Of a stretch of 64,000 bases of DNA, positions 16,800-27,099 are shown in pieces (position 1 is the first letter of the stretch; each line of letters starts with the position of its first letter). A program made the position numbers and the translations under genes. The stretch comes from DRYM01 sp964526225 (GTDB lineage: Archaea; Thermoproteota; Thermoprotei_A; EX4484-217-1), in the NCBI GenBank assembly GCA_964526225.1, contig CAZGLL010000001.1:67268-131267 (forward strand), in the 5' to 3' direction. Under the pieces are notes generated by a model that worked only from the letters and a program-made list of their open reading frames with translations, ran no database searches and was not told the origin of the DNA.

Positions 16800-19645
16800 C
16801 TCGAGTTTTTAAGCATCTGCATATATGTTACTCCATTAAGGGCAATGTATGGTATTATATTTTTAGGCACATAGAAGTATCTTGGTGTTAAGGTTTTCAA
16901 CATAGAATCTGACGGTATTACCTTTACTTCGTATGCTTCATTTACCGGTATTCTCTCAATAAATTTCTTAATGTTTGCTATTATTTCCTTGGGGGAGAAG
17001 TATAGTGTGAAATAGGATAAATCATCCATAGGCCTAATGTATAGCATGAATACTTCATCTATATTGTATGGTTCAAAAGACTGATTGTATTCAGGGGACT
17101 GATAGATTTTTTCAACATCTTTAACCAAAGCCCATCTCCACTCCCCGATATCTACATCTATAAATTGAAATACCCTATCAACAACATCTGGCTTTCTTAA
17201 TTCCTTAAGTTTATTCTCTATTGTCTTCGGTGGTAGTTCAAGTATTTCAGAGAGCTCGTCGACCGTTAACGCCATATTTTCTAATGTTTCAACTATTAAT
17301 AAGGAAGCATCCTTTATCCAAGGTCTTATCGGTGGTAATTCTCTAATGTATTTGCCGAGGGGTGTTTCAACATTTCTGATATGAATGAACTCTATTTCAC
17401 CATTATGTATTTTTTCGAGTAATTTTTTAGTACCCTCAACATCCATGTATTGTTGTTTAACTTGTCTCTTAGCTTCCTCTACAATTAGCGAATCTTCTTT
17501 AGGATCTACCCTACCTATTTTCCCAAAACTTACTTGTAATTCCTTAAGTACCGCATAGTATAGTGGCGATCTTTCTAAAGCTTTTTCAAGAAGCTCATCG
17601 ACTTTCTCAGGAGGTATATTTAAAAGAACTTTTACTGGATCAGCATTTCTCACCTTAACAGAGAATCCTAGATATGATGATTTAACGTACACATTCAACG
17701 TATATCTTGTTGAAATAAGATACATTATTATATGTGCTAAAGTTTCTGCAACATTTTGCCCCATCCAGAATAAAAATACTGTTTCATTACCATGTTTCTC
17801 AACTACCATAGTTTTATCATTCGGTAAAAGATTCTTTTTATTAGCGTACGATTTCGTAAAACTACTTAGAAATTTAAGGGCATTTTCATAAATTCTAACG
17901 TTCTTTGGCACGTTTACATTACCGTACGTAATAATGTTTTCCAAAAGTCTCCCTACTTCTTTAGCTATCTTTACGGATCTCCTGGCTCCTTCACCCCTCC
18001 ATATAGGTACCTCAGCTTCTTCCGTTGAGGCGGGGATGACGGAAATTTTCATTCCAATATCGTCTATATCTACAATTTTCCAGTTACGTCCTGAAAGACG
18101 TACTATGTCTCCAACTCTTAAGTACCTATAAACGTATTGTGAATCAACATCCCCAACTAATGAGTCACCATACTTTACTTGGAACGATGGTCTTTCACCA
18201 ATTGTTGTAAAGAATTCAGTGAAGTTTCTAGCCCACCAACGTTTATATGCTGTGTCGCTATCAAACCTCCATATTTTAAAGAATGTTGGACCTAACTTGT
18301 ACTTTCCCTCATCAACTCTTGTTAATAATCCATTGTTTTCCATGTGCCTTAGTAAGTTTGTTAGTTCATTAAATTTAAGGCTTCTATAAGCATATGCTCC
18401 CTTAACTATTTCATAAATGGTTTTAGCGTTAACTTCTCCGTTCTGCAACACTATACCTAAAATTTCTCTAGCTAAAACATCAAGAGGTTTTTCAAGTATT
18501 TGTGGTTCTTCAAGTTCACCTTTTAATGCAAGTGAAACAGTAGCTAACGATTCTAAGACGTCAACCTCATTAATTCCTATAATTGTTCCTTTAGATACAT
18601 CATAAAATCTATGACCGCTTCTCCCTATTCTTTGAAGTAGCGTTGTAACTGAACCCGGAGGTCTAAACTGTGTAACCTTCCTTATATCACCTATGTCTAT
18701 ACCGAGTTCAAGAGTTTTTGTGCAAACGACGCCCTTCAATTTGCCTTCTAAAAGGTCTTTTTCTACTGAAACCCTCATGTTCCTTGAAACTGATGAGTGA
18801 TGCACTTGTATTTCCTTTAAACCTGATTTTTCAAGGTATTCATGTAGTCTTTCAGCTGTTGATCTGGAATTAACGAAAATAAGAGTTGGTGGTTCTATAT
18901 GATCTATTATCGTCTTAGCTATTTTACTCCAAGGATCATCCTCATTTCCTATTGGAACAGCATCTATTTCTATTATTGTCTCTTTACCTTTACCTATTTC
19001 TATTATTATGCTCTTCCTTTTTGAGGATCCAAATAGGAATTTAGCAACTTTTTCGGGATTACCTACTGTTGCTGAAAGCCCTATTCTTTGAAAGTCGAAT
19101 CCTGTAAGTCTTTTCAGTCTTTCGAGAAGTAATATAAGTTGTATTCCTCTCTTCGAAGATATTAGCTCATGAACTTCATCTATGATTACCCATTTAACAT
19201 TCTTATAGTAGTTTCTAAACTTCTGAGCCCAATCAAGATCTATTTCCAGACTTTCAGGAGTTGTAACGATTACGTGAGGAGCTTTCCTAAGTCTTTTAGC
19301 CTTTTCAGAGGAAGGTACGTCACCATGCTTCCTAGCTACGGTGAAGCCTAGTTTAGACCCCCACCATTTAAGCCTACGGGTAATATCGTTTATCAAAGCT
19401 CTCAACGGTGTAATGTAAACAACAGCTACGGGCTTAGCTTTCTCCTTAATCATCATCTCAAATATAGGTAGAATAGCGGCTTCAGTTTTCCCGAAACCCG
19501 TTGGCGCTGTCAATAATACATTATAGCCTTCTTTAATTTTAGGTATAGCTAACTTTTGGGGAATAGTTAGATCTTTCCAGCCCTTCTCCCTAAGTAAACT
19601 TATGATTTTAGGATCCATAATGCCGACAGCATCATCATCTAACAT
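16796..19645 (-). CDS. lhr: Lhr-type superfamily 2 helicase
   Basis: A 949-residue Lhr-core type helicase. Walker A is APTGFGKT at 47-54 and the DEVH box is at 156-159. SATVGNPEKV follows (motif III), then the second RecA domain with ELGIDIGDI and QRIGRSGHR (motifs V and VI). The long C-terminal part contains the winged helix and Lhr-specific domains. Archaeal Lhr proteins unwind forked DNA and DNA:RNA hybrids in repair. Length fits the archaeal core form. It overlaps the convergent gene by four bases. Confidence 0.92.
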   Translation of the reverse strand: MLDDDAVGIMDPKIISLLREKGWKDLTIPQKLAIPKIKEGYNVLLTAPTGFGKTEAAILPIFEMMIKEKAKPVAVVYITPLRALINDITRRLKWWGSKLGFTVARKHGDVPSSEKAKRLRKAPHVIVTTPESLEIDLDWAQKFRNYYKNVKWVIIDEVHELISSKRGIQLILLLERLKRLTGFDFQRIGLSATVGNPEKVAKFLFGSSKRKSIIIEIGKGKETIIEIDAVPIGNEDDPWSKIAKTIIDHIEPPTLIFVNSRSTAERLHEYLEKSGLKEIQVHHSSVSRNMRVSVEKDLLEGKLKGVVCTKTLELGIDIGDIRKVTQFRPPGSVTTLLQRIGRSGHRFYDVSKGTIIGINEVDVLESLATVSLALKGELEEPQILEKPLDVLAREILGIVLQNGEVNAKTIYEIVKGAYAYRSLKFNELTNLLRHMENNGLLTRVDEGKYKLGPTFFKIWRFDSDTAYKRWWARNFTEFFTTIGERPSFQVKYGDSLVGDVDSQYVYRYLRVGDIVRLSGRNWKIVDIDDIGMKISVIPASTEEAEVPIWRGEGARRSVKIAKEVGRLLENIITYGNVNVPKNVRIYENALKFLSSFTKSYANKKNLLPNDKTMVVEKHGNETVFLFWMGQNVAETLAHIIMYLISTRYTLNVYVKSSYLGFSVKVRNADPVKVLLNIPPEKVDELLEKALERSPLYYAVLKELQVSFGKIGRVDPKEDSLIVEEAKRQVKQQYMDVEGTKKLLEKIHNGEIEFIHIRNVETPLGKYIRELPPIRPWIKDASLLIVETLENMALTVDELSEILELPPKTIENKLKELRKPDVVDRVFQFIDVDIGEWRWALVKDVEKIYQSPEYNQSFEPYNIDEVFMLYIRPMDDLSYFTLYFSPKEIIANIKKFIERIPVNEAYEVKVIPSDSMLKTLTPRYFYVPKNIIPYIALNGVTYMQMLKNSS

Positions 19646-19767
19646 TTTTCTTTCCTCAGTACGCTAGGTTTTTATACGGCGTCTTAGCATGGTTTTATAG
19701 CCTAAACGCATAAGGCACTGCAACTAAAAAACATTTTCGTATAACAGTCAAAATAGGGTGTTAATAA

Positions 19768-20007
19768 ATGTCGGTAAAGTATGAATGCATAGTCTGTGGC
19801 AAAAAGTTTCCAAAAGGGCAGGGAGTACTTATCAGCCTTTACAATGTTGAGCTAGCTTTCCACAGTAAATCATGTGCACTCAAATTTTTCAAAGCATTGT
19901 TTTCAAAAGTAGAGTATGATTTAATAAGAAACTACATTGAAGAAACAGTAAACGAATTTCGAGAGAAAATTGCTGAAGAGCGTAAGAGAAAAGCAAAGAA
20001 GATTTAG
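19768..20007 (+). CDS. Small TRASH-like zinc protein
   Basis: A 79-residue protein with CxxC (CIVC) near residues 7-10 and an HxxxC (HSKSC) around residue 34, the arrangement of a TRASH/MYM-type zinc site. A helical, charged C-terminus follows. TRASH domains often sense or carry metals in archaea. The protein starts at the ATG at 19768 after AGGGTG. It is convergent with the radical SAM gene. The family call rests on cysteine spacing only. Confidence 0.65.
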   Translation: MSVKYECIVCGKKFPKGQGVLISLYNVELAFHSKSCALKFFKALFSKVEYDLIRNYIEETVNEFREKIAEERKRKAKKI

Positions 20008-20013
20008 TGAACA

Positions 20014-21165
20014 TTAACTTACAGGTTCAAACACTATTCCAAGCTTTTTAGCATAACTATACGCTTCAGAAAGCTCGTCATAACCAGGTCTCCTAATTAT
20101 ATCACGCCACTTTTCAGGTTCCCTTAAAACCTTATACTCCGGCCTATACTGTTCCATAATGTTAACTAAAACTTTCTCCTTAGGTAAATTCTCAGCTATC
20201 CATCTAAGTACAGGTTTTGTGCAACATTCAACATGATTCGGAAGTACTAGATGTCTTATTATCATATCGCCATGTTCAACAGCCATTTTCAAGTTTCTAG
20301 TTACAACTTCAAAGTATCTCGGTACTCCGGAAAGTCTCAAAGCACATTTATCATTACCATACTTAAAATCTGGAAGCCATATATCTATTATGTCAACGAG
20401 TATTTTCATTGCTTCAACAGTTAAGTACATGTTACTATTCCATAATTGGGGAACATTAACATCTAGAGACTTTAGCGATTCAACTATAGTATGAATATTA
20501 GGTGTCGGATCCCCGCCAACATGGTTTATGTTCCTTGCTCCTTTATTTCTTAATTCTTTCTGAATTGTGGCTAATGACTTTGCTGTTACTAAAATACCGT
20601 TGTAAATGTTTTCCTGGCTAATATCGAAGTTTTGGCAGAAAACACATCTAAAATTGCATGAACCATAAAATATTGTTCCACTAGGAACCAATGGTGCTTC
20701 CTCACCTAAATGATGAAACCATGAATGAACATAGGTTCTATAGTCTAGTTTGCAAAAGTGTCCTCTTTCTCCTCTTAACCTATTGACCTTACATTTCCTT
20801 TCACAGAAGATACATGACTTAAGCATTTCCTTAGCTAAAGCTATTTTCAGATCTAGAAAACTATGTTTAGGATTAGGAAGTTCTTCAACACTTAGTTTAT
20901 CCATTGCAATTTCCTTAAAAATTATTCTGAACTCTTTAGCTATTTCGTCATGAAGACCCCATAATCCTTCATAGTCTAGTTTTGCAGGATTTTCGAAAAC
21001 TTCAACATGTTTAACAATTATGAACTTAGCTGGCTTAATATCCTTCATGACACGATAGTACCACCACAATCTACGTTTAACATCCTCACTCTTCCATACA
21101 GCTAAAGCATCAGGCCTGTATAGGTACCAAGGTGTTAAGTCAAGAACCATAAGATTACATCCCAT
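20014..21165 (-). CDS. Radical SAM protein, PflX-like
   Basis: A 383-residue radical SAM enzyme of the group related to PflX and pyruvate formate-lyase activators (COG1313). The cluster motif CNFRCVFC (C-x3-C-x2-C) follows PSGTIFYGS. Upstream is a cysteine-rich block, CIFCERKCKVNRLRGERGHFC, typical of PflX proteins. GGDPTPN and LPDFKYGND are also family features. The substrate is unknown. The first ~100 residues are an extension that I cannot assign. Confidence 0.82.
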   Translation of the reverse strand: MGCNLMVLDLTPWYLYRPDALAVWKSEDVKRRLWWYYRVMKDIKPAKFIIVKHVEVFENPAKLDYEGLWGLHDEIAKEFRIIFKEIAMDKLSVEELPNPKHSFLDLKIALAKEMLKSCIFCERKCKVNRLRGERGHFCKLDYRTYVHSWFHHLGEEAPLVPSGTIFYGSCNFRCVFCQNFDISQENIYNGILVTAKSLATIQKELRNKGARNINHVGGDPTPNIHTIVESLKSLDVNVPQLWNSNMYLTVEAMKILVDIIDIWLPDFKYGNDKCALRLSGVPRYFEVVTRNLKMAVEHGDMIIRHLVLPNHVECCTKPVLRWIAENLPKEKVLVNIMEQYRPEYKVLREPEKWRDIIRRPGYDELSEAYSYAKKLGIVFEPVS

Positions 21166-21346
21166 ACTAACTTTGACTTCTATTCTCTAGATAAAGTAGT
21201 AAGGAGAAAAGTAATTTTAATTTCTAACTTATAAAATATACCGAGCCCGATGAGGAATGCCTGGCATACAAAATGATCTTTTAATGATTTAAAGAGGCCG
21301 CGTCCGAGGGGTGAAAACAAAATAATAATGTTGGGGAGTAGTATTT
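21166..21346. promoter_or_regulatory. Divergent intergenic region with TATA element and a GC-rich segment
   Basis: The gap separates divergent genes at 21165 (-) and 21347 (+). A TATAAAATA near 21232-21240 should serve the plus-strand gene, giving a leader of roughly 90 bases. The leader holds a GC-rich piece (about 21243-21313) with GATGAG and CCGA elements that loosely resemble C/D boxes, but none is a good match. A leader RNA structure is possible but not shown. Confidence 0.4.
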
Positions 21347-21802
21347 TTGAAGAAAATAACTCATGAAATCTTCGGTGTAGGTGCATCACTTTTCATATTA
21401 ATGCCTCCTATAACTATAGTGGGTTACATAATATTTTTCTCGGCAATGGGTAGTATAGTTCCGGATGTAGACTTTAAATTTAAGCATAGAGCATTTCTAC
21501 ATAACATTTTTTCCTTAATATTCATAGCCTTGATTTTACATTACATACTATTAAGCTTCCTTAACTTAGAGAAATACGCTCTTTTGTTCTCTACAAGTTT
21601 CGCTGTAGGATATTTCTCACATATCCTACTTGATTCATTAACTAAAGCTGGCGTAGCAATATTATGGCCCATTTCAAGTATTAGGTTAAGATTTCTTAGA
21701 GAAAGGTACGATAGCCCATACCTTAATGTTTTTGTATCCGCATTAGGGATTATTCTTATGGGGCTTTATGTATATTACTTAACTATAGGAGGTAACATGT
21801 AG
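21347..21802 (+). CDS. Membrane-bound metal-dependent hydrolase-like protein (YdjM/DUF457)
   Basis: A 151-residue membrane protein resembling the YdjM/DUF457 family. The conserved THE at the N-terminus, GSIVPDVDF and HRAFLHN, and later GYFSHILLDSLT are the histidine/aspartate motifs of that family, placed between four hydrophobic helices. Its biochemical activity is unproven; relatives are annotated as phospholipase- or hydrolase-like. TTG at 21347 is supported by GGGGAG upstream. The next gene starts two bases after its stop. Confidence 0.75.
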   Translation: MKKITHEIFGVGASLFILMPPITIVGYIIFFSAMGSIVPDVDFKFKHRAFLHNIFSLIFIALILHYILLSFLNLEKYALLFSTSFAVGYFSHILLDSLTKAGVAILWPISSIRLRFLRERYDSPYLNVFVSALGIILMGLYVYYLTIGGNM

Positions 21803-21804
21803 TC

Positions 21805-22131
21805 GTGGAGAAAACAATAATTCACTTATTTACTGCTGATAAGAAACAAATTGTTCGAGCACTAGAGATTATAGAAAGGAAGTTTGGTTCGCCTTTAAAG
21901 AAAAACATGTTGAGAAATACCGCTTTAATCATATATAGTGGTAGTGTTGACATAGCTCCCCTCATAGAACTTGGTAGAAAAGGTATTGACATATTTACGC
22001 TAAGAATTTCTAATAGAGGTAAAATAACTGATGCTTCATTAATTATGGATAAGATTTATAGGGTGGATGAAAACGCTGTAAAAACTCTGATAAGAATTTA
22101 TCCTTTACTTGCAAGTGAAGTGTACATGTAA
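21805..22131 (+). CDS. Small hypothetical protein
   Basis: A 108-residue soluble alpha/beta protein starting with GTG, directly behind the membrane hydrolase-like gene and so in the same operon. The pattern (TIIHLFTADKKQIVRALEII then NTALIIYSGSVDIAPLI) suggests a small ferredoxin-like or nucleotidyltransferase-like fold, but there is no diagnostic motif. Function unknown. Confidence 0.6.
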   Translation: MEKTIIHLFTADKKQIVRALEIIERKFGSPLKKNMLRNTALIIYSGSVDIAPLIELGRKGIDIFTLRISNRGKITDASLIMDKIYRVDENAVKTLIRIYPLLASEVYM

Positions 22132-22140
22132 CATTCTACC

Positions 22141-22536
22141 TCATAGTGAAAGTATTTCTTGAACAGGCTCTACAAAGCCTAGAGAAGCTAATGCATATAC
22201 AAGAAATGTGTAGAAAACTGAAACAATGATATATTTGATAATGACCTTCTTTGAAGGGGAATTAAACGTACTACCTGTTATTGCCTTTTCCGCTCCAATA
22301 TGCATTAGTATGAAACCTAAAACGTTTGTAAAATTATAGTATATTATAAAGGCTATGGAGAATAGACTTTTGGAAATAAAAAACACTGTAATGCTGGCTA
22401 AAACATAAGATATCGGTATGTTTACGAAAACATCATTCCACCATGAGAGAGGCGATAAGATATAGCCTATAAAAGCTATTATTCCTCCTTCAACCCTATC
22501 CTTAGTCTTGCTCTTGGACATCTCTGAAGCACTCAA
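22141..22536 (-). CDS. Small integral membrane protein
   Basis: A 131-residue protein with about four hydrophobic segments (roughly 17-35, 42-60, 62-80 and 100-120). A charged N-terminus precedes them. No transport or enzyme motif is recognised. It is encoded five bases downstream of the TPR gene on the same strand, so the two probably form an operon. A role as membrane partner of the TPR protein is speculation. Confidence 0.6.
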   Translation of the reverse strand: MSASEMSKSKTKDRVEGGIIAFIGYILSPLSWWNDVFVNIPISYVLASITVFFISKSLFSIAFIIYYNFTNVLGFILMHIGAEKAITGSTFNSPSKKVIIKYIIVSVFYTFLVYALASLGFVEPVQEILSL

Positions 22537-22541
22537 AGAAG

Positions 22542-23336
22542 TTACTTTCTTCCTTCTAAGTATTCTTCTAACTTTCTTGCTTTTTCTTTTAAACCTTTAG
22601 CTAAATAGATTTCGTGAAGTCTCTTAGCTACATCGTCTCTATGCTCTATTTTAAAGGACTCTTCATAAGCTTCCAAAGCTTTATCAATATCACCCATTTT
22701 TTCAAAGGAATAGCCTATTTTAGCCCATAGACGAGCATTTTCCTTATTTAAAATGGTAGCCTGGGTATAGTAACTAAGAGCTTTCTGGAAATCTTCTCTT
22801 ATGAAGTATAGGTCTCCAAGCCCTTCGAGAGCCCTATGGTTTTCTCTATTTAAACTAATTGCTCGCAAATAGTAATTTTCCGCCTTCTTCCATAGATCGC
22901 GCCAAATGTTACCGTATTTTCTTTTATCTAAGCCCTCAACGATTTTCCTATAAGCATCACCTAATATTACGTATGTTTCATCATTTTCAAGACCCTTTAT
23001 TGAAACCATAAGTCTTTCTATAGTTTCAGCGAGTAGTATTGGGTTAATTTTTTCTCTAAAAAATCCTGTTCTATCTTCAAACCAGGCTATAATTAATCCT
23101 TCGAGAATTTTTACTATATCCGGAGTAAACATGTAATAGTATCTTGCTGAAAGTTCGTTTAGTCCTCCATAAATTTCGTTTAAAACTTCTGCTGCGAAAA
23201 CCTTAATCCATGAGTAGTTTTTCTCCTCAATAATCTTATTTACTTGCGAAATAAACTCACCAACTTCATTAACGTCAATGTTCTTTTTCAAAACCTTAAG
23301 AACAACATCTATTGCATTATTGCTTTTCGTGCTCAT
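22542..23336 (-). CDS. Tetratricopeptide repeat protein
   Basis: A 264-residue helical protein. TPR units are clear in the second half: YLRAISLNRENHRALEGLGD, then the repeat starting LYFIREDFQKALSYYTQA, then IGYSFEKMGDIDKALEAYEE and a final partial unit. The first half is helical but less regular. TPRs mediate protein contacts; the partner is unknown. It lies just upstream of a small membrane protein gene, which suggests a membrane-associated complex. Confidence 0.8.
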   Translation of the reverse strand: MSTKSNNAIDVVLKVLKKNIDVNEVGEFISQVNKIIEEKNYSWIKVFAAEVLNEIYGGLNELSARYYYMFTPDIVKILEGLIIAWFEDRTGFFREKINPILLAETIERLMVSIKGLENDETYVILGDAYRKIVEGLDKRKYGNIWRDLWKKAENYYLRAISLNRENHRALEGLGDLYFIREDFQKALSYYTQATILNKENARLWAKIGYSFEKMGDIDKALEAYEESFKIEHRDDVAKRLHEIYLAKGLKEKARKLEEYLEGRK

Positions 23337-23405
23337 CAGTTTGACCTCTAAATGATTCTTTCCTACGTTCTTTCCTAAGTTTAAACTATTGTATCTAACT
23401 TTCGT

Positions 23406-24333
23406 TCAAATGAGCCCGAGCAGTATGAATATGTATACTTCAGCTAGTGCTAGAATTGTTGATAAAATAATTGATTTTGATGCTGTTTCAACATTAAACC
23501 CATAGACATAAGCCAATACAGCATTAGCTGTTGCTGGCGGCATTATTGATTCAAGCATTACTTGTTTAAAGATTAAGGTTTCCCCAACTAAAACTATACC
23601 AAGAGTAAAGTGCATAATAGGTGAAATAATGTGTCTCCAAAATATGATAAATAATATTGGAAATTCTACCAAGACCTTTAAGCTCTTAATAATGGGTAAG
23701 CCTAGACCGACGATTACAGCACTCAAGTAAACGCCTACTGTACTTAAAACATTTGGAATATCTCATAATACTGAAGGAGCTAGTTCATTAAGATTAAAGC
23801 GGCTAAACACTATTCCCACAATTCCGGCGTAAATGATTATGTTTTTACCTATCTTCCTTAAGGATAAAGCCAGTATTTGTGCTTTCATCCATGAAAGAAA
23901 AGCATGGATGAAAGCACATCAGCTATCACATAATGTATTAGAATCATAGTATATGCATAAACAATTACTGGAACAATGTTTCTGTAAAGTGAAAAAGCAA
24001 GAGGTATAGGTAGGAAAGCACAATTCTGAAATATTACCGATAAGACGGTAGAACCGATGAGACTTGTATCGTTTTTCACTATATGCTTATCAATGTAGAT
24101 AGTTAAAAGCAGTGATAATGAAATGTACGCTATAATTATTAGCTCTATGCTTACATGTTCAAGAGAAAACTTTGTTTTAGCAAGACTATTAAATATCATT
24201 ATCGGAAGAAAAACTTGAACGCTATTTTGGAAAGCTTTGTACTTATTTTCTCCTTTAAACCTAGAAGGACAAGGACGTAACCTAAGATGGTAAGAAGAAC
24301 TATTTTCAGTACATTCTCTAATATTATAATATC
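23406..24333 (-). pseudogene. Decayed AEC (auxin efflux carrier) family permease
   Basis: Three fragments in different frames together make one AEC-type transporter. The N-terminal piece (from about 24330) reads ENVLKIVLLTILGYVLVLLG and is cut by a one-base loss in a T-run near 24203. The middle piece (24199-23885) has the FQNCAFLPIPLAF motif of AEC proteins. It loses frame at a perfect hairpin (23881-23919). The last piece (23726-23406) carries the C-terminal helices, and a further in-frame TGA occurs near 23765. No start codon is visible. This is a recent-looking loss, since the protein sequence is still readable. Confidence 0.8.
23881..23919. repeat. Perfect 15-bp inverted repeat inside the permease pseudogene
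   Basis: The arms GTGCTTTCATCCATG and CATGGATGAAAGCAC are perfect complements separated by nine bases. The frame of the AEC permease breaks exactly here. Such perfect palindromes can be made when an imperfect one is corrected against itself during replication, which also shifts the frame. Confidence 0.85.
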
Positions 24334-24346
24334 ACATATACCTTAT

Positions 24347-24408
24347 GGATCAGGGGGCTCCTAAGTCTTCATCCCCTAATGGGTCGAGCCCGCCACAGTC
24401 ATCACTTC
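24347..24408 (-). ncRNA. C/D box sRNA candidate, or relic of an IS605-type element end
   Basis: Box C GTGATGA (24399-24405) and box D CTGA (24350-24353) are perfect and 56 bases apart; C' is GGGATGA (24369-24375, 6 of 7) and D' TCGA is poor. This fits an archaeal methylation guide. However, 24365-24383 also matches 27860-27877 at 18 of 19 positions allowing one gap, and the latter lies in a TnpB-end-like relic. Both readings remain open. Confidence 0.42.
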
Positions 24409-24442
24409 TAAATTATAGTTATTTAATAGAGAATCTTTAAAC

Positions 24443-25087
24443 TTGACCCCTATAGAAAATGTATTAAGGAAGTGGGTGGTTTTGTCTTCAGATAAAGAAT
24501 ACTTAATGATAGAGGTTGAAGATAGTTTTCTAAATGCCTTAAAAACTTTGGCTCAAATTACAGGTAAGAACGTAAATGAAATAGCAGGTGAGCTACTTTC
24601 ACTAACTGAGCCTATACTTAGGAAAGCTATTGAAGATAGGATAACAAGCTTTAATAGGTTAAGAGAGGAACTTCATAGAACATTTCTTGACTCATTGAAC
24701 ATTAGGGCTCTTGAAGAGGACATATTAGAAAGCATCGGGGGTAATAAGTTTTTTATGTTAGAGGAAGTTGATGTGAACCTAGACGAAAATACGTTATTTC
24801 TTATGTTTCGAGAACTTGAATCATCTCCCTTCGGTATTGGTGATTTATGGATTAAATTTAGTCTAGTACCTAGGAAATTGGGGTTTACGTTTTTCATGAC
24901 AAAATACGTAAGGAGTAAACCAACAATTAAACCTCCATGTAAATTAGAATATAGCGTTAGAACTAAGGAACATTTAAACAAGCTTCTCGTAACGGTTGAA
25001 TTTAATGTTAATAATTTAAAAGATAAATCAATAATTAATGAAGCATTAAGTGTAATCGGGATGTTAAGGAAAAATTTGGAGAGTTAA
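24443..25087 (+). CDS. Hypothetical protein upstream of a cysteine-bearing winged-helix protein
   Basis: A 214-residue soluble protein. The first half is helical (about 20-90), the second half strand-rich. No motif is recognised. I give TTG at 24443 as start, but the TTG at 24482 after GGGTGG is about as likely. The next gene begins two bases after the stop, so both are probably translated together and may work together. Confidence 0.6.
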   Translation: MTPIENVLRKWVVLSSDKEYLMIEVEDSFLNALKTLAQITGKNVNEIAGELLSLTEPILRKAIEDRITSFNRLREELHRTFLDSLNIRALEEDILESIGGNKFFMLEEVDVNLDENTLFLMFRELESSPFGIGDLWIKFSLVPRKLGFTFFMTKYVRSKPTIKPPCKLEYSVRTKEHLNKLLVTVEFNVNNLKDKSIINEALSVIGMLRKNLES

Positions 25088-25089
25088 AA

Positions 25090-25351
25090 ATGAGTTTAAG
25101 CAATTTAGAGCTTGAAATTCTGAAGAAAGTAACTAAGGGTTCTTGGAATTTTCAAGGAATTTCGCAAGAACTAAATGTGCCTATTTCTCACGTGAAAGTA
25201 GTTGTCGAAAATCTTGTCAGAAAAGGTTATTTAAGAAAAATAGAATGTACAGAAACTGTTTGCACTAAATGTCCTTTAAGAAAGGCTTGTCCTTTCAGCT
25301 ATGTTCCTTTGAATATAGTTACGTATGTGATAACTGAGAAAGGAATCAGTA

Positions 25352-25377
<26 letters not shown>
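25090..25377 (+). CDS. Winged-helix protein with a four-cysteine cluster
   Basis: A 95-residue protein. Residues 1-50 form a winged helix (LEILKKVTKGSWNFQGISQ then VPISHVKVVVENLVRKGYL). It is followed by four cysteines spaced C-x4-C-x2-C-x5-C (residues about 53-67), similar in place and spacing to FeoC-like regulators and suited to an Fe-S cluster or zinc. A redox- or metal-responsive regulator is inferred. Its end overlaps the convergent threonine synthase gene by 26 bases. Confidence 0.65.
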
Positions 25378-26581
<1,204 letters not shown>

Positions 26582-26673
26582 AATCTAAGTCACCTTAAAG
26601 GTTTCCTCTATGTTTTTAAGAATAAACCTAGCATCTCTATAAACAGTTTCCCTCATACAAAGTTACGGGGAGC

Positions 26674-27099
26674 ATGATTATGAATATGAGAAAGTGTAGG
26701 AAATCATTAAAGGTAAAAAAGGAAATTCTATATGCCATATTATGTGAAGCGAAACGAAACTTAATTGAAATATGTGGTTTACTCTTTGGTACGATATCTA
26801 AAGGAAGTTTTAATGTTTTAAGCTATGCTTTAATAAGGAATGTTGAAAATTCCTCTGTAAGCTTCAAAATGGATCCTAGGGAGATGTTTAACGAAATAAT
26901 CAAGCACAGAAATAAGTCTATGGACATTGTTGGTCTATTTCATTCACATATGACATCGGTAGCTCCTTCGTCAAAGGATCTTTATTACATGAGATTATGG
27001 AATGTCCCATGGCTTATAGTTGATAGGAATGGGAACTTTTCAGCCTATCTAATAGAAAATGGTGAGCTATGTTTGGTTGAAACTATTGTTGTTGAGTAG
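26674..27099 (+). CDS. JAMM/MPN+ metalloprotease, adjacent to a MoaD-MoaE fusion
   Basis: A 141-residue JAMM-fold zinc protease. The zinc/catalytic set is E32 in IEICGLLFG, and H90, H92 and D102 in HSHMTSVAPSSKD. The H-to-S spacing is one residue tighter than in Rpn11 or AMSH, but the ligands are all there. Archaeal JAMM proteases remove ubiquitin-like SAMP/MoaD proteins. The gene converges on moaDE and overlaps it by 17 bases, which makes the fused MoaD a likely substrate (inference). Start may be any of three clustered ATGs at 26674, 26680 or 26686. Confidence 0.85.
   Translation: MIMNMRKCRKSLKVKKEILYAILCEAKRNLIEICGLLFGTISKGSFNVLSYALIRNVENSSVSFKMDPREMFNEIIKHRNKSMDIVGLFHSHMTSVAPSSKDLYYMRLWNVPWLIVDRNGNFSAYLIENGELCLVETIVVE

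Noticed and set aside
21243..21313. GC-rich segment with GATGAG and CCGA that might be an sRNA
   Set aside because: The boxes deviate from consensus and the nearest TATA would place the transcript start inside the segment. It may be a structured leader but I cannot support an RNA gene.
24443..25087. Possible permease subunit linked to the AEC relic
   Set aside because: The protein is soluble, on the opposite strand and has no transport motifs.
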